The position numbers and the translations under genes are program-made. Below are positions 34,301-47,229 of a DNA stretch of 64,000 bases, in pieces. Each line of letters begins with the position of its first letter. Position 1 is the stretch's first letter. Source of the DNA: Limnomonas spitsbergensis (lineage: Eukaryota; Chlorophyta; Chlorophyceae; Chlamydomonadales). Location: NCBI GenBank assembly GCA_037349105.1, contig JAYJMM010000120.1, positions 124,001 through 188,000 on the forward strand, given 5' to 3'. A model generated the notes under the pieces. That model was not told the DNA's origin and ran no database searches. It saw only the letters and a list, made by a program, of their open reading frames with translations.

Positions 34301-37300
34301 GACTTGACTACATCCCCTGCCTAGGGCAGTGCCCCTCTCCCCCCCTTGCACCCAGTGCTAATATCACGTCATCCCCTTTCTTGGGCACTGCCTCTCCCCC
34401 CTTACACCCATTGTGGACTTGACTACATCCCCTGCCTAGGGCAGTGCCCCTCTCCCCCCCTTGCACCCAGTGCTAATATCACGTCATCCCCTTTCTTGGG
34501 CACTGCCTCTCCCCCCTTACACCAATTGTGGACTTGACTACATCCCCTGCCTAGGGCAGTGCCCCTCTCCCCCCTTTGCTCCCAGTGCCCACACCTCATG
34601 CTGGTGGGACGAGGGATTGATGACTGTTTTGAGCTGCAGGGAGGCCACCACCAGGGGGGGGCTGGGCCTATTACTGAGCTCAGACCCGGCAGGCGGGGGG
34701 GAGACGAGCTTGGAGGAGGACACAGACACCTCCAGCTTGCACCAGGTCATCTGCAGGCACAGGGGATGACCGGGCGAGGAAGTTCAGGGTGAAGGGTGGG
34801 ACTGGGGGAGTTTAGGATGAAGGGGGGGGTAGGGGGAGTTTAGGGTGAAGGGGGGGACAGGGGGGGTTTAGGGGACCTTAGGGGATAAAAAAGGGGGGGG
34901 TAGGGGGCAGTGAAGGGATAAGGGAGCAGAGGATGACAGGGGGAAGGGAGGTGAGGGGACGTATGAGAGAGCACCAGAGGATGAGCGAGTAGGGGAGATG
35001 ACGGGGTGGGTCCAGCTTCCAGGCAAGGGCCCATGCAAGAGGATAGGTGCGTCATATCTCAGAGCTTCACCGAGACATCAAACCATCTGCTGCCGCACAG
35101 GATCATCCGCTGTCTGGGCCCTCCCAAAATCTGAGAATCCTTAAACTGGCCACTAATGGAAGCTGGCCCTCCCCACACCCGCCTGGCTGGCGTACTCCAC
35201 CCGCGTAGCCCCCTTGATGGCCAGCCACGACGGCCCCTTGAGACCGCGCTTGACCAGCAGCGCCTCCAGGGGGCTCTGTTGAGCTCCAAAGATGGCGACG
35301 AAGGTGCGTCCAGACAGGCCCAGAGGCAGGGTCGGGTCGCCGGCAGGGTAGCGCACCTGAGAGGGCAGAGGGCAGGTGGGGTGCAGGAGAGGTGAGGCAA
35401 GCAATCAGAGTCTGGGAAGGAGGCGAGCGTTGCCAGCATTCAGCACATGGCAAGCTAGCACAACGGCCAAGGGATCATAATCGCTGAAGTTGAGCTTCCA
35501 GCCCTGGTCAACCACAGCCCCACCCTTGGTCCTAATCTAGCACTGATGGAAATAGTAGCGTAACCCTGGCCTCAAACCCCTGCTTTAGACAGCCAGGTCT
35601 GCCCTGTTTCAAATGCTCGCGCCCTCAAGCCAGATATACCTCCCTGATTTTATATTTCGACTAGTAGGCAATAGGCAGTACTGCTCCCCCTCCTGATTCC
35701 CTACTTCTCATGTATAAGGCTGTAAGCAGTACTGCCTCCCTCACATGATGCCGTGTACCTGCAAAGCTGCAAGCAGTACTGCATCCCCTCCTCCTGCTCT
35801 GTCTCACCTTGATGCAGTACTGCTCCCCGTGCGGTACGCCCTCCACCTCAAAGGCATAGTTCCTCTTCACAGGCAACATCCGGTGCTGCTTGATGCCGTG
35901 ACGGCTCAGCAGCTCGCGCAGCTCGGACTTCACATCCTTGCAGCAATTCTGAAAGGAGACGCAGAACGACATGTGGAGCAGCGTTAAAGCCACTGGGATT
36001 CAAAGGGGGGCGGGGGAAGTGGGGAACATGAGGGCGGGGAGCACGAGAGATTCTTTCTCCTGTGAGGTCAACAAATTGAGCTGCATGTACACACCAGCCA
36101 AAGAGGCAAATGCACCTGAATCTTGCGGTCAGTTTGAGCCCCAGCCACTGTCCTTCTGCACTGCATCTGTACATTAACCCCCCCCCATGTTCCCCACATG
36201 CAGGTGCTTAAAGTGTGAACCAGGTGCTTGAAGTGTGAATCGAGCCACAGCTCCTATCCCCAAGACTGCACCCGTGCATCCGCTCCCTCCCAAAGTTCCC
36301 GTCCCTCTCTACTTCACCGATACATGCGCTCCCTACCCATGTCCCCACATGTCTTCATATGTCTGCACTGCCTCCATGCATCAGATCACTCTCCATGCAC
36401 CCGTCCTCCTGGACAGCCCCGTGCATCAGTGTTCAGCTTCCACCCCATGCTTCCACATGCATCATGCACCAGCTCCTTCTCAATATCTCCACATGCACTT
36501 GAGCTGTGCATTATCTTTCTCCCCATGTCCCCACATGCAGGTGCTTGAGGAGGTCCATCTTGCGGGCAGGGTCTGCCGCCGCCGCCGCCTCCAGCCGCTT
36601 GATCTCGCCCTCTTCATCCTCAAACACGTCCCTGCAGATAACAGTGAACATACATAGCCATGCAGAGGAGTATGCGATAAGAGGTATCATGCACATCCTC
36701 GTACAGTAGTGCGAACAATAGTTCACGCACATCCTTGTAGATTAGTATGAACAATGACTCATGCACATCCTCGGAGAGTAGTGTGCTTTACAGTTATGAC
36801 GCACATCCTTGTTGAGTCCTACACGACAAAAGTGATCATACACATCCCTAGAGTGTTGAGGGTGAAGGGGTGAGGACGATACTCGCAATAACAGCACTGC
36901 TGCTGAGGTCAAGCTGCTGCACTGGAACACTTGGCTCTGCGCTTGGCTCAGCAACTTGTTACCGCTCATGTGGAGGTGTCTTGCATACAGCCATAGGGTT
37001 TCATGTCGTGGCTCTGTCAGTCGCTACTCACTTGCGGGGCACGACGATGAGGCTGCGGTGCATGCCCTTGACGAGCACGCAACATGACAGCAGGCGGGGA
37101 GGGGGGGCTTTGGGACCAGCCCTGCCACCTGCTGGCTGCAGCGGCTCATCCGCCCGGACCTTTCCAAACAGGAACACCTCCCCTGGGAAAACATATGGGC
37201 AGGGAGAGAGTGACAGGCAGCTGGGCGCTGAGTTGGAAATTAGGTTCAACCATCATTCTTTGCCGGTCGAAGGCCCACGCGGATCTTAACTATGACGTCC

Positions 37301-39548
37301 AACCTAGCTTGGACAAGATGCTCCACATCACAGACCCCTGTCATGCTCCATTGCCTCTCCTTGCCCCCCTGGAATGGTCCTGCATGCAGCATACACGCTG
37401 ACTAGGCAGGCCAGACCACAGCAGACGCAGCCCCCTCCTCCCCCTGATGCTCTGCCCCCACCTGGCCGTCCGTCCATATTCTCATACGCGTCCACAAAAA
37501 AGAAGGGCATCACACCCTCCTCATCCACAGGCAGCCCCTCCTGCTTCATCTCCGCAATGGCCGCTCCGTCAAGCTTGACATCGAAGGACACCGCCGGCTG
37601 GCCGCCAATCCCGTCGTCCTCCTCATCTCCAGCGGTTGCTGAGGCATGGTCATACATCTCCGACCACCCCCCAGCGGGACGCGCTTCTTCCTCAGGAGTC
37701 GGGGGCGGGACAGATGCAGCTTGGCCTGGGCAGGAAGAGGCCTTGGCGCCCAGAGCCTCTGGTGCGGCCGGTTCTGCCTTGGCTTCTACCGCCTGCTCAT
37801 GCTGCTCAGCCTCCTCCTTCACATTGCCTTCACCTGCCTCCTTATCGCCACAGTCTGTGCATGTGTTAGGGCAAGAAGGATGGCTTAGTCGGAGGCATGT
37901 GCAGACTTCTCCCCCGTCTCTAAGGAATTACTTTTGACATGCTCGTGCAGGCACCGAAGACTCTGTCAACCATTCTCTCTTGATCCATAAGTCAGCATAC
38001 CGGTCCCAGGGGTTCCTTTACCAGGACCGGGGACATTATTCCTTCACAGCAGACTTCCTCAAACTGTGTCCATACTTCCATCAAAGGATTGTGTTCACAC
38101 AACCAAAACTCCAAACGGCTGTGTCCACACCTGTGTCCATAGCATGCTCGCCCTCGTCGTGATCCATGTCAGCGGGAGCGTCATGGTCCATAGCTTCTTC
38201 CTGTTTGACAGCTTGAGGTTTTGACAGCGGTGGGGCAGGGACAGAGCGGGGAGCTGGAGCTGCTGGACGGGCCATTCGGTTTGCAGCCATGCCCCCTGCT
38301 GGGGGGCGTGCTGCACCCTGCTGAGTACGTCCAAGCGGAGCTGTTGGCCTGTAGTATGCATGCAATGACATGTTGAGGACATGGGGGCAATAGAGTTCAC
38401 ACTTATTTGAAGGGCTCCCAATGGGAAGAGCGCCGGCAGTGCACTCAAGCATAAAAGACCTCTGCCAGGAACAGCCATGGCGGATACGCATTCAGCATGC
38501 TAGGATGTGAGGTGTGGGTATGAGGTGTATGAATCTATATTTTCTGCGTTGACGATCTTAAGGGGATCTGACTACTCACTCAGGTCACCTACTTGGCAAA
38601 TGGGTTGCCAGCAACACCGCCGATCCTGGGAGCGGTGCTCACAGGAGCAGCAGCAGGTGCCGGCGCAGAAGATGCAGCTGCGGAGCTTGATCCCCCAATG
38701 TTCCGGAGGATGTCCTCTAGCAAAGCCTCGCTGCTATCATGGCCACTGGGCTTGCCAGCACCGCTAGGTCTGCTAGATGGAGCAGCCTGTGGACGTGCGG
38801 CTGCTGATTTGAACATCTTGGCAATGTTTCCTGTGCCCTCTGCTGCTGCCTCTGCTGCTGCTCGCTTCTTGGAGCCCGGTTTACCAGCATCTGCGAAAGA
38901 TCACAAATCCAGCGGCCATGCATGCACAGGCATTAAAAGCAAGAATGAGGGGCTGTTCGTAGAATAATGCCTGGCCTTGTGTGGTGTCTCAAATGGCCTG
39001 ACCTAAAATGTGATTAACTTTAACTTGAGTTGTAGGGGTACCAGCAGGGCTGCATGAGGTGTTCTTCGGCCATTCTAACATGGGCACCTTTGGCGTCGGA
39101 TTTCTTCTTCTTTCCTTGCTTCCCTTCATCTGCCTCCTCTGCCCCTTCTTCGCCATCCCCATCGCCCTCGCGCTCGTTCCAGTAATCGTCCTCTCCTATG
39201 TCCTGGTACCCGTTCCCATCGTCATCGATGATGAAGTCGCCTGCAAAGGGGTTGTATCCAATGAACCTCGTCAATACCCTCTCAAATATGGCTGTCGAGA
39301 AGAAGCGGAGGGCCATGGTATCTCGGCCATCTCGCAGGGATATACACACCTCCCTCAGCCCTCCTCTTTGCTGCGATTTCGGCGTAGTCCTGCTCCGTCA
39401 CTACATCGTAGAGAGCATCCTCCTGCCTAACTTCGAAGTTTGCCGCTCGCTTTGAGCTTCCATCCCTAGCAGCCCTGAGCGCTTCGATTGCACTTTTTGC
39501 GCTAGCTTTCGAAGCACTAACAACTGGCTGTCTTCGTGATCGCTCCAT
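22317..39548 (-). CDS. POLA1: DNA polymerase alpha catalytic subunit, 29 exons, 1,705 aa
   Basis: Catalytic subunit of polymerase alpha-primase, which extends RNA primers at nuclear replication origins and lagging strands. Exons (-): 39350-39548, 39088-39240, 38593-38890, 38131-38348, 37462-37854, 37032-37182, 36535-36631, 35808-35948, 35177-35356, 34595-34750, 33514-33649, 33107-33228, 32644-32727, 32069-32213, 31378-31569, 30781-30929, 30210-30332, 29832-29954, 29464-29601, 28792-29013, 28315-28424, 27958-28069, 27582-27721, 26989-27154, 25070-25441, 24357-24551, 23635-23802, 22943-23149, 22317-22544. N-terminal helix region ([24 protein letters not shown]); family B motifs [11 protein letters not shown] (D1010), KLTANSMYG (K1091) and YGDTDSV (D1145, D1147); the alpha-specific [16 protein letters not shown], then [15 protein letters not shown]. 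Acidic linkers and a Gln/Pro-rich insert near residues 1330-1410 are unusual. Several C-terminal zinc/iron-sulphur cysteines are missing. The exon 9 donor is ambiguous (GGT^GTGGGG or CAG^GCGGGT). Confidence 0.97.
23815..24020. repeat. ~39-bp tandem repeat, 5 copies, in a POLA1 intron
   Basis: The unit contains ATATTCAGTTGGAAGCAGGG and TTCAGGGCAAC with small changes. The array starts about 25 bases upstream (gene sense) of the acceptor of exon 23635-23802. Confidence 0.85.
24560..24890. repeat. degenerate ~40-bp G/A-rich tandem repeat, about 8 copies, in a POLA1 intron
   Basis: Units share GGGAGAGGGCAGGGGCTGGTGT. In gene sense this is a long C/T-rich tract ending at the acceptor of exon 24357-24551, so it extends the polypyrimidine tract. 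Confidence 0.8.
25670..26980. repeat. GC-rich minisatellite of mixed 24-33-bp units, about 45 copies, in a POLA1 intron
   Basis: Units are built from CCCAGCTGTGCCTGCC plus CCCCGCCC and CCCTCGCC blocks. In gene sense they read GGCAGGCACAGCTGGG. The copy nearest exon 26989-27154 is decayed and overlaps the donor (GTGAGGCACGCTGCAGGGAGC). The array has no stops in several frames on both strands, giving open frames up to 563 codons that are not genes. Confidence 0.95.
27155..27480 (-). pseudogene. three decayed tandem copies of the start of POLA1 exon 24
   Basis: The 5' half of exon 26989-27154 with its acceptor is repeated upstream at 98-, 98- and 97-base steps (exon-like starts at 27154 real, 27252, 27350, 27447). 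The copies read [27 protein letters not shown] and IVREQ against the true [14 protein letters not shown]. Each has an AG acceptor in the same phase but no conserved TKRPEDYPD block and no clear donor. Direct joining of exon 23 to the true copy gives the expected family sequence ([15 protein letters not shown]), so I left the copies out of the coding model. Confidence 0.85.
33440..33480 (-). repeat. decoy copy of the POLA1 exon 11 donor
   Basis: CCTACCTAGCGGCCAGGCCTG near 33451 repeats the real exon end and donor near 33510 (CCTACCTGGCGGCCAAGCCTG). In gene sense the copy still has a GTAGG donor. Confidence 0.75.
33900..34594. repeat. compound ~60-bp tandem repeats in the POLA1 intron after exon 10
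   Basis: One family has ACTTATGTCATTCCCTGTCTT and C-runs of up to 18 bases (about 5 copies). The other alternates TTACACCCATTGTGGACTTG and TTGCACCCAGTGCTAATATC blocks. The second family touches the exon 34595-34750 donor, whose intron start (GTGTGGGCACTGGGAGC) resembles the units. Confidence 0.9.
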
Positions 39549-40865
39549 ATCCGTGCACTTGTTTGGTCAGATAACGTGAAGATATGTGGGCTCGCATTCC
39601 TGCTTGGCCCATTTCCCCTTCAAATTCAAACGACTTCCGGTTTCGGGGCCATTCGACCCAACAGAAGGAAATAGGTGGGAAATTAATGCATGTCATCCCG
39701 TTTCCGAATCGTTCTCGCGGTGCCACACCTTCCAGTTGAATTATCCGAATATCCAATCTGCATTGGGCGAACAGGTCATTCCAAACTGGGACAGGCATTG
39801 GTTTGGACTTCGGACATGCACCCGCGCTGTCCCAGGATTGCATGGAGTCTTTTAGATGGCGAATTAAGAAGAAGCCGAAGTACGTGAGATCTGAAATGTA
39901 GACGAAGGAAGAAAATCATCCTCTGGTGTATCGACTGATGCATGTGATGGCCTATACTGGAATGATAGCCTCCTGGCAAGACAGCAAAAGCAGCATTCGG
40001 TGAATGCTGTAAACGGAGAGAATGTGAACTACATCACTCATCATAGCATCCACTGGTGAGCACGCTTGCTACTGGTATGTCAGAAATTAGCCCCAGTCAG
40101 AACAGGTAACTCCCGTGTCACCACAGTGCATGCATGCTGCTGTTTGACCTCAGCTTTCCATGGTGTATGCCTGTTGCAGTTCTGCGAAGCCCACTGAGTA
40201 TGACAGCTGCAGTTCTGGCTTGCCACTGTGCAGGCCTGCTATTTTGGCCACTGCATGAGACTGTTGCTGTTCTTGGTTGTCCCCTGAGCTCTGCTCTGAC
40301 CAATGTGCATGTATGACAGGTATTTACACACCTGACATGTCTGAAATGCACTGTTCTTTACACTGCATCGGAATAACCTCAGAATAGGCGTGGAAATGAA
40401 TGTCAAATTAGCATCACTTAGAAGACTGTCAAAGAGCCCTGAGCCATATTCGCAATGGTGTAGCTCACATTCGCATGGTACATTCATTCCAGCAGTTATC
40501 AAACTGTCCTATCCATTTGACTCAGCCCTGCATAACCATATGTTTAATCAGCGTGTTGCTCCTTCTCTCCACCTTTGCTATACGTCCATACACGTGGTAC
40601 TTATTGAAATTGAATCGGTTCACCATATCCTGCTGATCTCCGACCTGGATAAAAGCGGCACACGGTTCTGGTAGCTTAAGTTCAAAATCTGGTGTCAGGT
40701 CTGCTAGGACTCTGCTAGGCTCGTCATCACAACAACAAAATGATGCTATGGTGCACAAGCCACCGCAGAAGTTAGTTCCGTCATGAAACTCATGACAGAA
40801 GCCACATTGTTGTGCTACCTGTACAGAAGAAGCTATGACATGCCAGCTTCATCATCGCATCCACC
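39549..40865. other. spacer upstream of POLA1 and downstream of the coiled-coil gene
   Basis: Should contain the POLA1 promoter (near 39.55-40.1 kb) and the 3' UTR of the coiled-coil gene. Composition is AT-richer than the genes, and no frame above 108 codons has recognisable content. A loose TGCTGTT-type repetition occurs at 40130-40330. Confidence 0.45.
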
Positions 40866-43800
40866 TCACATGGTCTCCTGCGAGCTGCTCTCAAAGGCCG
40901 AGAACAGGCCCCCTAGAGCACTGCCTTTCCCTGCTGCAAGAGCTTTCAACCTCAGCACGCTCTTTCCTGACGCAGCCACGGTCACCTCCTTGGGCTCAGC
41001 AGGTAACACTGCAGAATCCTCCGCTCCATCTCCATCTCCCTCCACCTGACAAACGCCATCCATATCCATAGGTTGCACCTGGCCTCGTTCCACATTGCCT
41101 GAAGCATCATGGCACGGAAAGGACACTGCTGAGGCTGACACAGCACTGCAACCGACTCCTTGGCGGTCATCTACCTCAACAGCAGCCTTGGGAGACTGAG
41201 CACCCTCCTGGCTGGTGGGTGCGAGCGCAAAGGCAGCCTCTGCAACGTCAGCACCATCATCCTCTAGCTTCCGTTTCTTAACGCCCCTGGCAGGGATGAT
41301 TTCCTCTTGAGCCTCCAAATCATCGCTTTCGCACGAGTCAGCAGGCAGGGGGGTCGGCAGGGGTAGATAAGATCCTTCCCACACGTGGGACTCCTCGCTG
41401 ATGTGCGCCTCTGGCTGCCCCTGGATCTCCCCCGCCACTCCTCCCTCCTCTGGGGTATTTTGAAGCGTGCAGGCTGACCCGAGCTGGCATGTGGCAGCGG
41501 GCAAATCTACTGCCGCCTTGGTCTGCTCTGTACACAGGTCAATGCTTGCTGCCCTGCTGTCTATGCCTCGCGTCCCCCCGTCAGAAAGGGGCGCCAGCTG
41601 TGCAACAGGCACCAGCTGTGCTACAGGCACCAGCTGTTGCCCGAGTAGGAGTTGCTTCTCATGGCCTGCAGCGCGGGTTATAGCAGTGGCCGCCCCTTCA
41701 GCCTTAGGTTCATTTCGATCCAGTGCAGGTTTTGCTGCCGATTGCCATGCGGGTTGTGGTCCAAGGCTGAAAGCAAATAGGTCCAGGTCTGCGCATCTGG
41801 ATCCCACGCCTGCTGCCCCATTGGAACCGGGGGGGACCAGCCAGCTGGCCTTGACTGCCGGCTCCGTGACCAACGGCACGGCTGCGTTGGCTGCCATAGG
41901 CAATAGCAGTGGACCTGATGTACTCCCAACGGAGCGCCCAGAGTGCTTGCCAGCAGGGGCTGATGAGCCGCCACTGGCACGCAGTGCAATGAGAGAGAAG
42001 CCAGAGTGGGTGGGATCCGGCCCTTGCTTTAGGGAGGTCTGGGAGGCGGCACAGGCAGGGTGAGCCGGGGCACCCACGCGGCCGGGTAAGACAAAGGCAG
42101 CCTTTGCTTCTTGTCCCCAGGTCACTGCTTTTGGTGTATCTGATACGGCGGAGGAAGACGCAATCGGGAGGCTTCCATCTGTGAGCCTCTTCACTGAACT
42201 CTCCACATCTCCTTTCAAGGCTCCCGCCAGGTGCGGGGCGACAGGCCTGAGGCCTTCAACCTCCAGTCTGAATCCTCCCTCAACAGCCTCCACTAAGCAT
42301 CCGTGGCCGCTGCCTGATCTGCGCGGCTTGGCAGGTTCAGTGACGGTGTCTAACTTAGGGAGTGCAGAGCTCTTGGACGGCCCGGCCAAGACTCCCTCCC
42401 TCGCCACACTCCAATGACGAGCAGCAGAATACACAGGCCCTTCAGTTGCTGCTACGGATGCAGGAGACTGTTGTAGGAGATGATGAGCAGTGGCATTCAC
42501 AGGCCCTGCAGCTGCTGCTGCCGGTGCATGAGGCAATTCCAAGACTTGTTGAGCAGCGGCAATCACGGGCCCTGCCGCCGCTGCTGACGAGCCAAGAGGC
42601 TGCTGCACGATGGCACCGGCTGCTGATACATTGCCAGCACGCTGCATGGAGAGCGACTGGATGGAAAGGATACTTTTAGCAGTTGAAGTGGCAATCTGCT
42701 CCGGCACCACAACTGCAGCAACAAGAGCAGATTTGCCCCTCGTCTGCATCGCCGCCTTAGCCGCTGCTGCAACAGTCTGAGCTACAGCCTCAGCCTCTGC
42801 TGCAGCCTCAGCTTCTGCCTCAGTCTCTGCCACGGCTTCTGCTACTGCCTCAGCCTCTGATGCTGCCTCTGCTACTGCCTCAGCCTCTGCTGCTGCCTCA
42901 GCCTCTGCTACTGCCTCAGCCTCTGCTGCTGCCTCAGCCTCTACTACTGCCAAAGCCCTGACTACAGAAGCCTGAGCTGCGGCACTCGCCAATTTGTTAG
43001 CCTGTGCCACAGGAGCAGCCTCAGTTGAAGCTACAGCCATGGCTGTGCATGCATCCTTTGTTGCTGCTGTAAGCTTTCCTTCTGCCTCGGTCTGAGTTCC
43101 ACATGTGACCTTAGCTGCAGCTTGCCGCTGTGCTTCAGCTTGAGCACATGCTGCTTGCTTATCCCGTGTGGCAGCTGCAGCCATCGCCTCCGCTGCTGAT
43201 GCTGCAGCTTGAGAGCGCTTGGCCGCCGCCACTGCCGCTGTCTTTGCTGCCACTTCGGTGTCCAGCCTTTGCTGCAGCTCTACCAGCCTGTTGCGTTGCA
43301 AAAATTGGACAGCGAGAGCCTTGGCAACCAATGCCTCGCTTCTAGCCAGGCTGGTGACCAGGGCCTCTCGCTGAGCCCCCTCAGTTGACAGGACCGCATG
43401 CCTACGCAAATGCAGGCAGGCACACTGGTGGGACAGGAAGATCATTGCCGCCAGTTGGTGTAGATTTCTAACATTTTCACGGTGATAGACACAGTGATAT
43501 CCACTTCCCTCATCATTCGGTGCTGTTTGCCAGGGGCTGTTTGCTATACTGTGACGCTAGTGGTGTAAAATCACACACTATAAAATGATGGTGTAATGGA
43601 TCACATGGCAAAGCACAAGCCAGGCTGTACTCAAAGGCATCTTCCATATCACTTACTTGTCAGCTATATCAGCCCTGTGCGACTTGATCATATCTCTTTC
43701 GGTCTGGAGCTGTAGCTCCACCTGAAGGTGGCTGACCTGCAGCTGCTGGACCTGACCCTCAGCCTCAGACCTGGCCTGAATTGTTTGGAAAACAGGGATT

Positions 43801-46300
43801 TCTCAATTCAAGCTGAGTTTGTGTTTTTCTGAACTGCAGCAGTGTGAGTCTCAGGTGTCTGTCGCTGACATACCAAAATCTCTAATCGTACCTTGATGGA
43901 TCCAGGTTTCACACGATTCAATCGCAAAGCCTGGGAGGGAAAGCTGGCAATTAATTTTCATGCCACCCGTCCCCAACACCTCCCCACTCACATTCTCAGC
44001 TGCTTCCATCCTGTCCACGGCCACCTCTAGGGCCTGCAGCAAGGGCTGTGTCTCCACCAGCTTCTGCTGGATCCGCTCGCAATGCCGCTCAACAGCCTCT
44101 TGCTGCAACCTCTGAGCCTGGCCCAGCTCAGCTAGCTGAAAACAGGGGATGAAATGAAATGCTGCAGTGACTTTTTAAGTAATAGCTAATATGGTTAAGC
44201 AGTATATGCACCCACACCACTGGTTTGCGGTTGGATTTAAACAGGAACGGCGTCCTTGAACCTCAGGGAAAAAACGAATCCAGCACTGCTTTGATACCTA
44301 CAGTCAAAACCCGTAACACATTTTTCAAGTTATGATGCTCAAGTATACCAGTAATCAAAGCATACCTGCTTCTTCAGTGCAGACAGCTCCTGATCCAAGG
44401 CCTCCACAAGGCTGTACTGTGCCTCAAGCTGGGCCTGTGGGGATGTGTGTTGAAACTGGATTTGATGAGGAGGAAAGATGACGGAATTACCGCCAGGGTG
44501 TCATTGAAGAGGCCCCTGTTTAAGATGAACCTGGGCAGCTGGGCCTGGTCGCTCCAGCTGAATTCATCCTCTTCAGCATTTCCTGGGGATGCCCACCCTC
44601 ATCCCAGTCCACATACTGAACGCACAGTTCACTCTGCACCAGAAGATCATCCAGCCAACAGCCTTATATGTACCGTCTGGGACCCAAATTTAATTCGAAG
44701 GGTTACCCGGGGTCTCCTCCACCTTTGGTGGAGTGACCCCGGGGTCTCAATCCAGCTAGCCAGCCCACTGCCTTGGATCCGTCTATCCAGTCAAGTGCCT
44801 CTCAATCGAGCCTGGCCGCCTTCATTGCTTCCTCCCTGTTTTTACTTAATTCCACACACGCCCCCCCCCCTTACTTACCTGCAACATGGTGCACTCCGTC
44901 TCCTTGGATCCCAATGTCTGCATCGCCTGCTGCAGCTGCACCTCTAGCCCTGAGGCCACACCCTCCCTGCCTGCGAGGAGGGCCTCATGCTCCCCCCGCA
45001 GACGCTCCACCAGCCGCTGCTGGTCACGAAGCATGGCAGATCCCGTGTCCACCTGCGAGGGAACAACTTTTATCGTTTCAAAGGGCATCAAAAAATAAGC
45101 CATCACAAAACATGAAGCATTTGAAATGATGTCCAAGGTTTTGAATGGCTGCCCCATAGTCACAAATTACTTCCAGATAGTAAGGCAGTTGACAATGTTA
45201 GCATCATCTCATGCTGTCCTGGTACGTTTTGCTGCATAGTAACCTTGCACGCCCCATCTTATTCATCAGTTCATCACCTGCCCCTGAAGCTTGGATAGCT
45301 CATCCTGCAGTGCCTGTACACGCTGTCTGCCTGTAACCCTTTGCTGACTCAGCTCCTTCTCTACAGTTTGCTTCTGGGCAGGGGAGGTCACAATCAAGTT
45401 TTATTTTTAGGTATGAAGTCAAATCAAATCAACATTCACCAGCAGATAATGATTCAAAATCTGGAATGGGAGAGAGTGAAATCACGTTACAGAATCTGCA
45501 TGATCAGTTGGGCACAATCAAGCAATCCTATTCAGGTCAAGGAATATTAATCTGAAGATCAAACATAAATATCTAACAAATGGGATTTGGAGGGATTTTG
45601 CCCCTTCTTGGCCTACATGCAATACATGCTGTGAATTGGTCCACCATCCAGCCCTTAATGCAGCAAATTACCGTGTGAATGAGGATGTGGGTCTCCCCAC
45701 TTCCTCTATGTTGGTTTCAGCACAGCAGGATACCTTCGTGGTTATTTCCAATCTTTTAGTGTGCAAGCAATCAAACTGGGAGTAAGGCTGTAACAGCGCA
45801 AAGTCCTAGGGCTCTTTTTTTAGCCACTGGTGAGCTTGGTTTACCCAGCATGCTCCACCATTGTGGCCCGCACTGCCTAGCCCTTTCTGAAAATACTTTC
45901 GAGCCAATGTTTAGATAATGGATTAAAACCTGTCACCCACCTGGGCTCTGGCTGCCTTGAGGTCCTCCTGAGCAGACCGAAGGCCCTCATGCAGTCGCAC
46001 GTTCTCACTCTCCAAACCTGCAGCCTTTACCACCAGACGAGAAGCTGAATTCCCTGGCAGACCCGCATGTGTGGAAGGCTGCTGCATGGCCTTAAAAGCA
46101 CGTGTCCCAGAGGTCAATCTGGATCTGGGTGCAGGGTCGTGACTCGTGTCATGGAGCAGAGATTTATGAACTGGCTGTGCAGCTGATGGCGTCAGATCCA
46201 GGTTGACTGCTAAAGCTGTGGGAGCAGCACCCGTTGGGGATTGTGGGAAGGGGGTGAACTTGCGACCATCCTTAGGCTGCCCCTCCTCATGAGACGTCAT
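40866..46300 (-). CDS. coiled-coil protein of unknown function, Ala/Glu-rich, 1,165 aa
   Basis: Not recognised as a named family. Exons: 45941-46300, 45278-45373, 44879-45052, 44366-44434, 43992-44135, 43657-43775, 40866-43401; all phases agree. Residues 1-95 are Ser/Pro-rich and probably disordered. From about 95 to 440 the sequence is predicted coiled coil (for example ENVRLHEGLRSAQEDLKAAR, QLEAQYSLVEALDQELSALK, VQQLQVSHLQVELQLQTERD) and Ala-rich helix. Residues about 469-530 are a tandem Ala/Glu tract (AEAEAVAEAEAAAEAEAV). The remaining ~630 residues, all in the last exon, are low-complexity with a basic KKRKLEDD, a possible nuclear signal, near 1025. Candidate roles (cytoskeletal, centriolar or nuclear scaffold) cannot be separated from sequence. 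Confidence 0.75.
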
Positions 46301-47229
46301 TTCCCCTCAAATTCAAAAACTGCTTCAGGCAGATACCCTTCGAATGTCTTCCCACTCATCGGTAAACAACAACCCAGCTATCAGCGTGGGCTTGGTAAGA
46401 CGCCCAATCATTGCGATGCAATTATTGAATTCATCAGAAAGCCCTCTGAGGAGCGTAGAACCCGTCCAAAACCTGACCTCCGAAGTGTACGAATCCTCGG
46501 AGTGTCGATATGTCCGTTCTAACTCGTAAAACGTGTACTGAACACGCACGTTTGCGGATACGAAATGCGTCTTCACCGACAGACCAACGTTGCCACTTAG
46601 CCGTTGATTTAAGGGCTATAGCTACAATGACTGCAGAAAGTGCCCACGTGGCTGCTGGATGTTGCAGAGTTGCACTACCGGTATCTAGGGCAGGGATCTA
46701 GAAGCCTTGCCTGTTGCTCAGCCTTCAACAGGGAGCTGGTACCAGTGTTCGCATCAGTTGGTTTTTAAATCACCAGACCTGTAGCTCTTGACCGAATGAG
46801 ATTGGCTGATCACGTGATACACCTTGTCCCATCTTCAGCAGACATTCTGGACGGGTCTGACTCTGGGGTCACATTTCACTCTATCAGTCAAACATGTTAC
46901 AAAATCGATGCATCTCATTCTCAGGCAATCATAACATCACACTGAGTCGATGCACCTCTCACAGCTGCAAGTATGATTGACATGCTGCGTAGAATTTCTC
47001 CTGCATTCCTACCATACTTTAGTATGTAAGACTGATGACTTGCTGATCCTACTAAATGATCTGTGAATAGTTTTTCTCAACAATAATCCCGTTCAAAACA
47101 CGCCACTCTCATACAAAATCCAGTAAAATAATACCCGCTGCATGGCTGCATGCTAAATTTCCACTCCTAGTGAATGAATAGTCCACTTAATAGTGAAGGA
47201 ATCTCTACAAATTCAGAAGAACACGAGGC
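46301..47229. other. spacer upstream of the coiled-coil gene
   Basis: Downstream of the PP2C stop and upstream of the coiled-coil gene start. AT-rich, no supported coding frame. It should hold the coiled-coil gene promoter (right side of 46300) and the PP2C 3' UTR. Confidence 0.45.
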
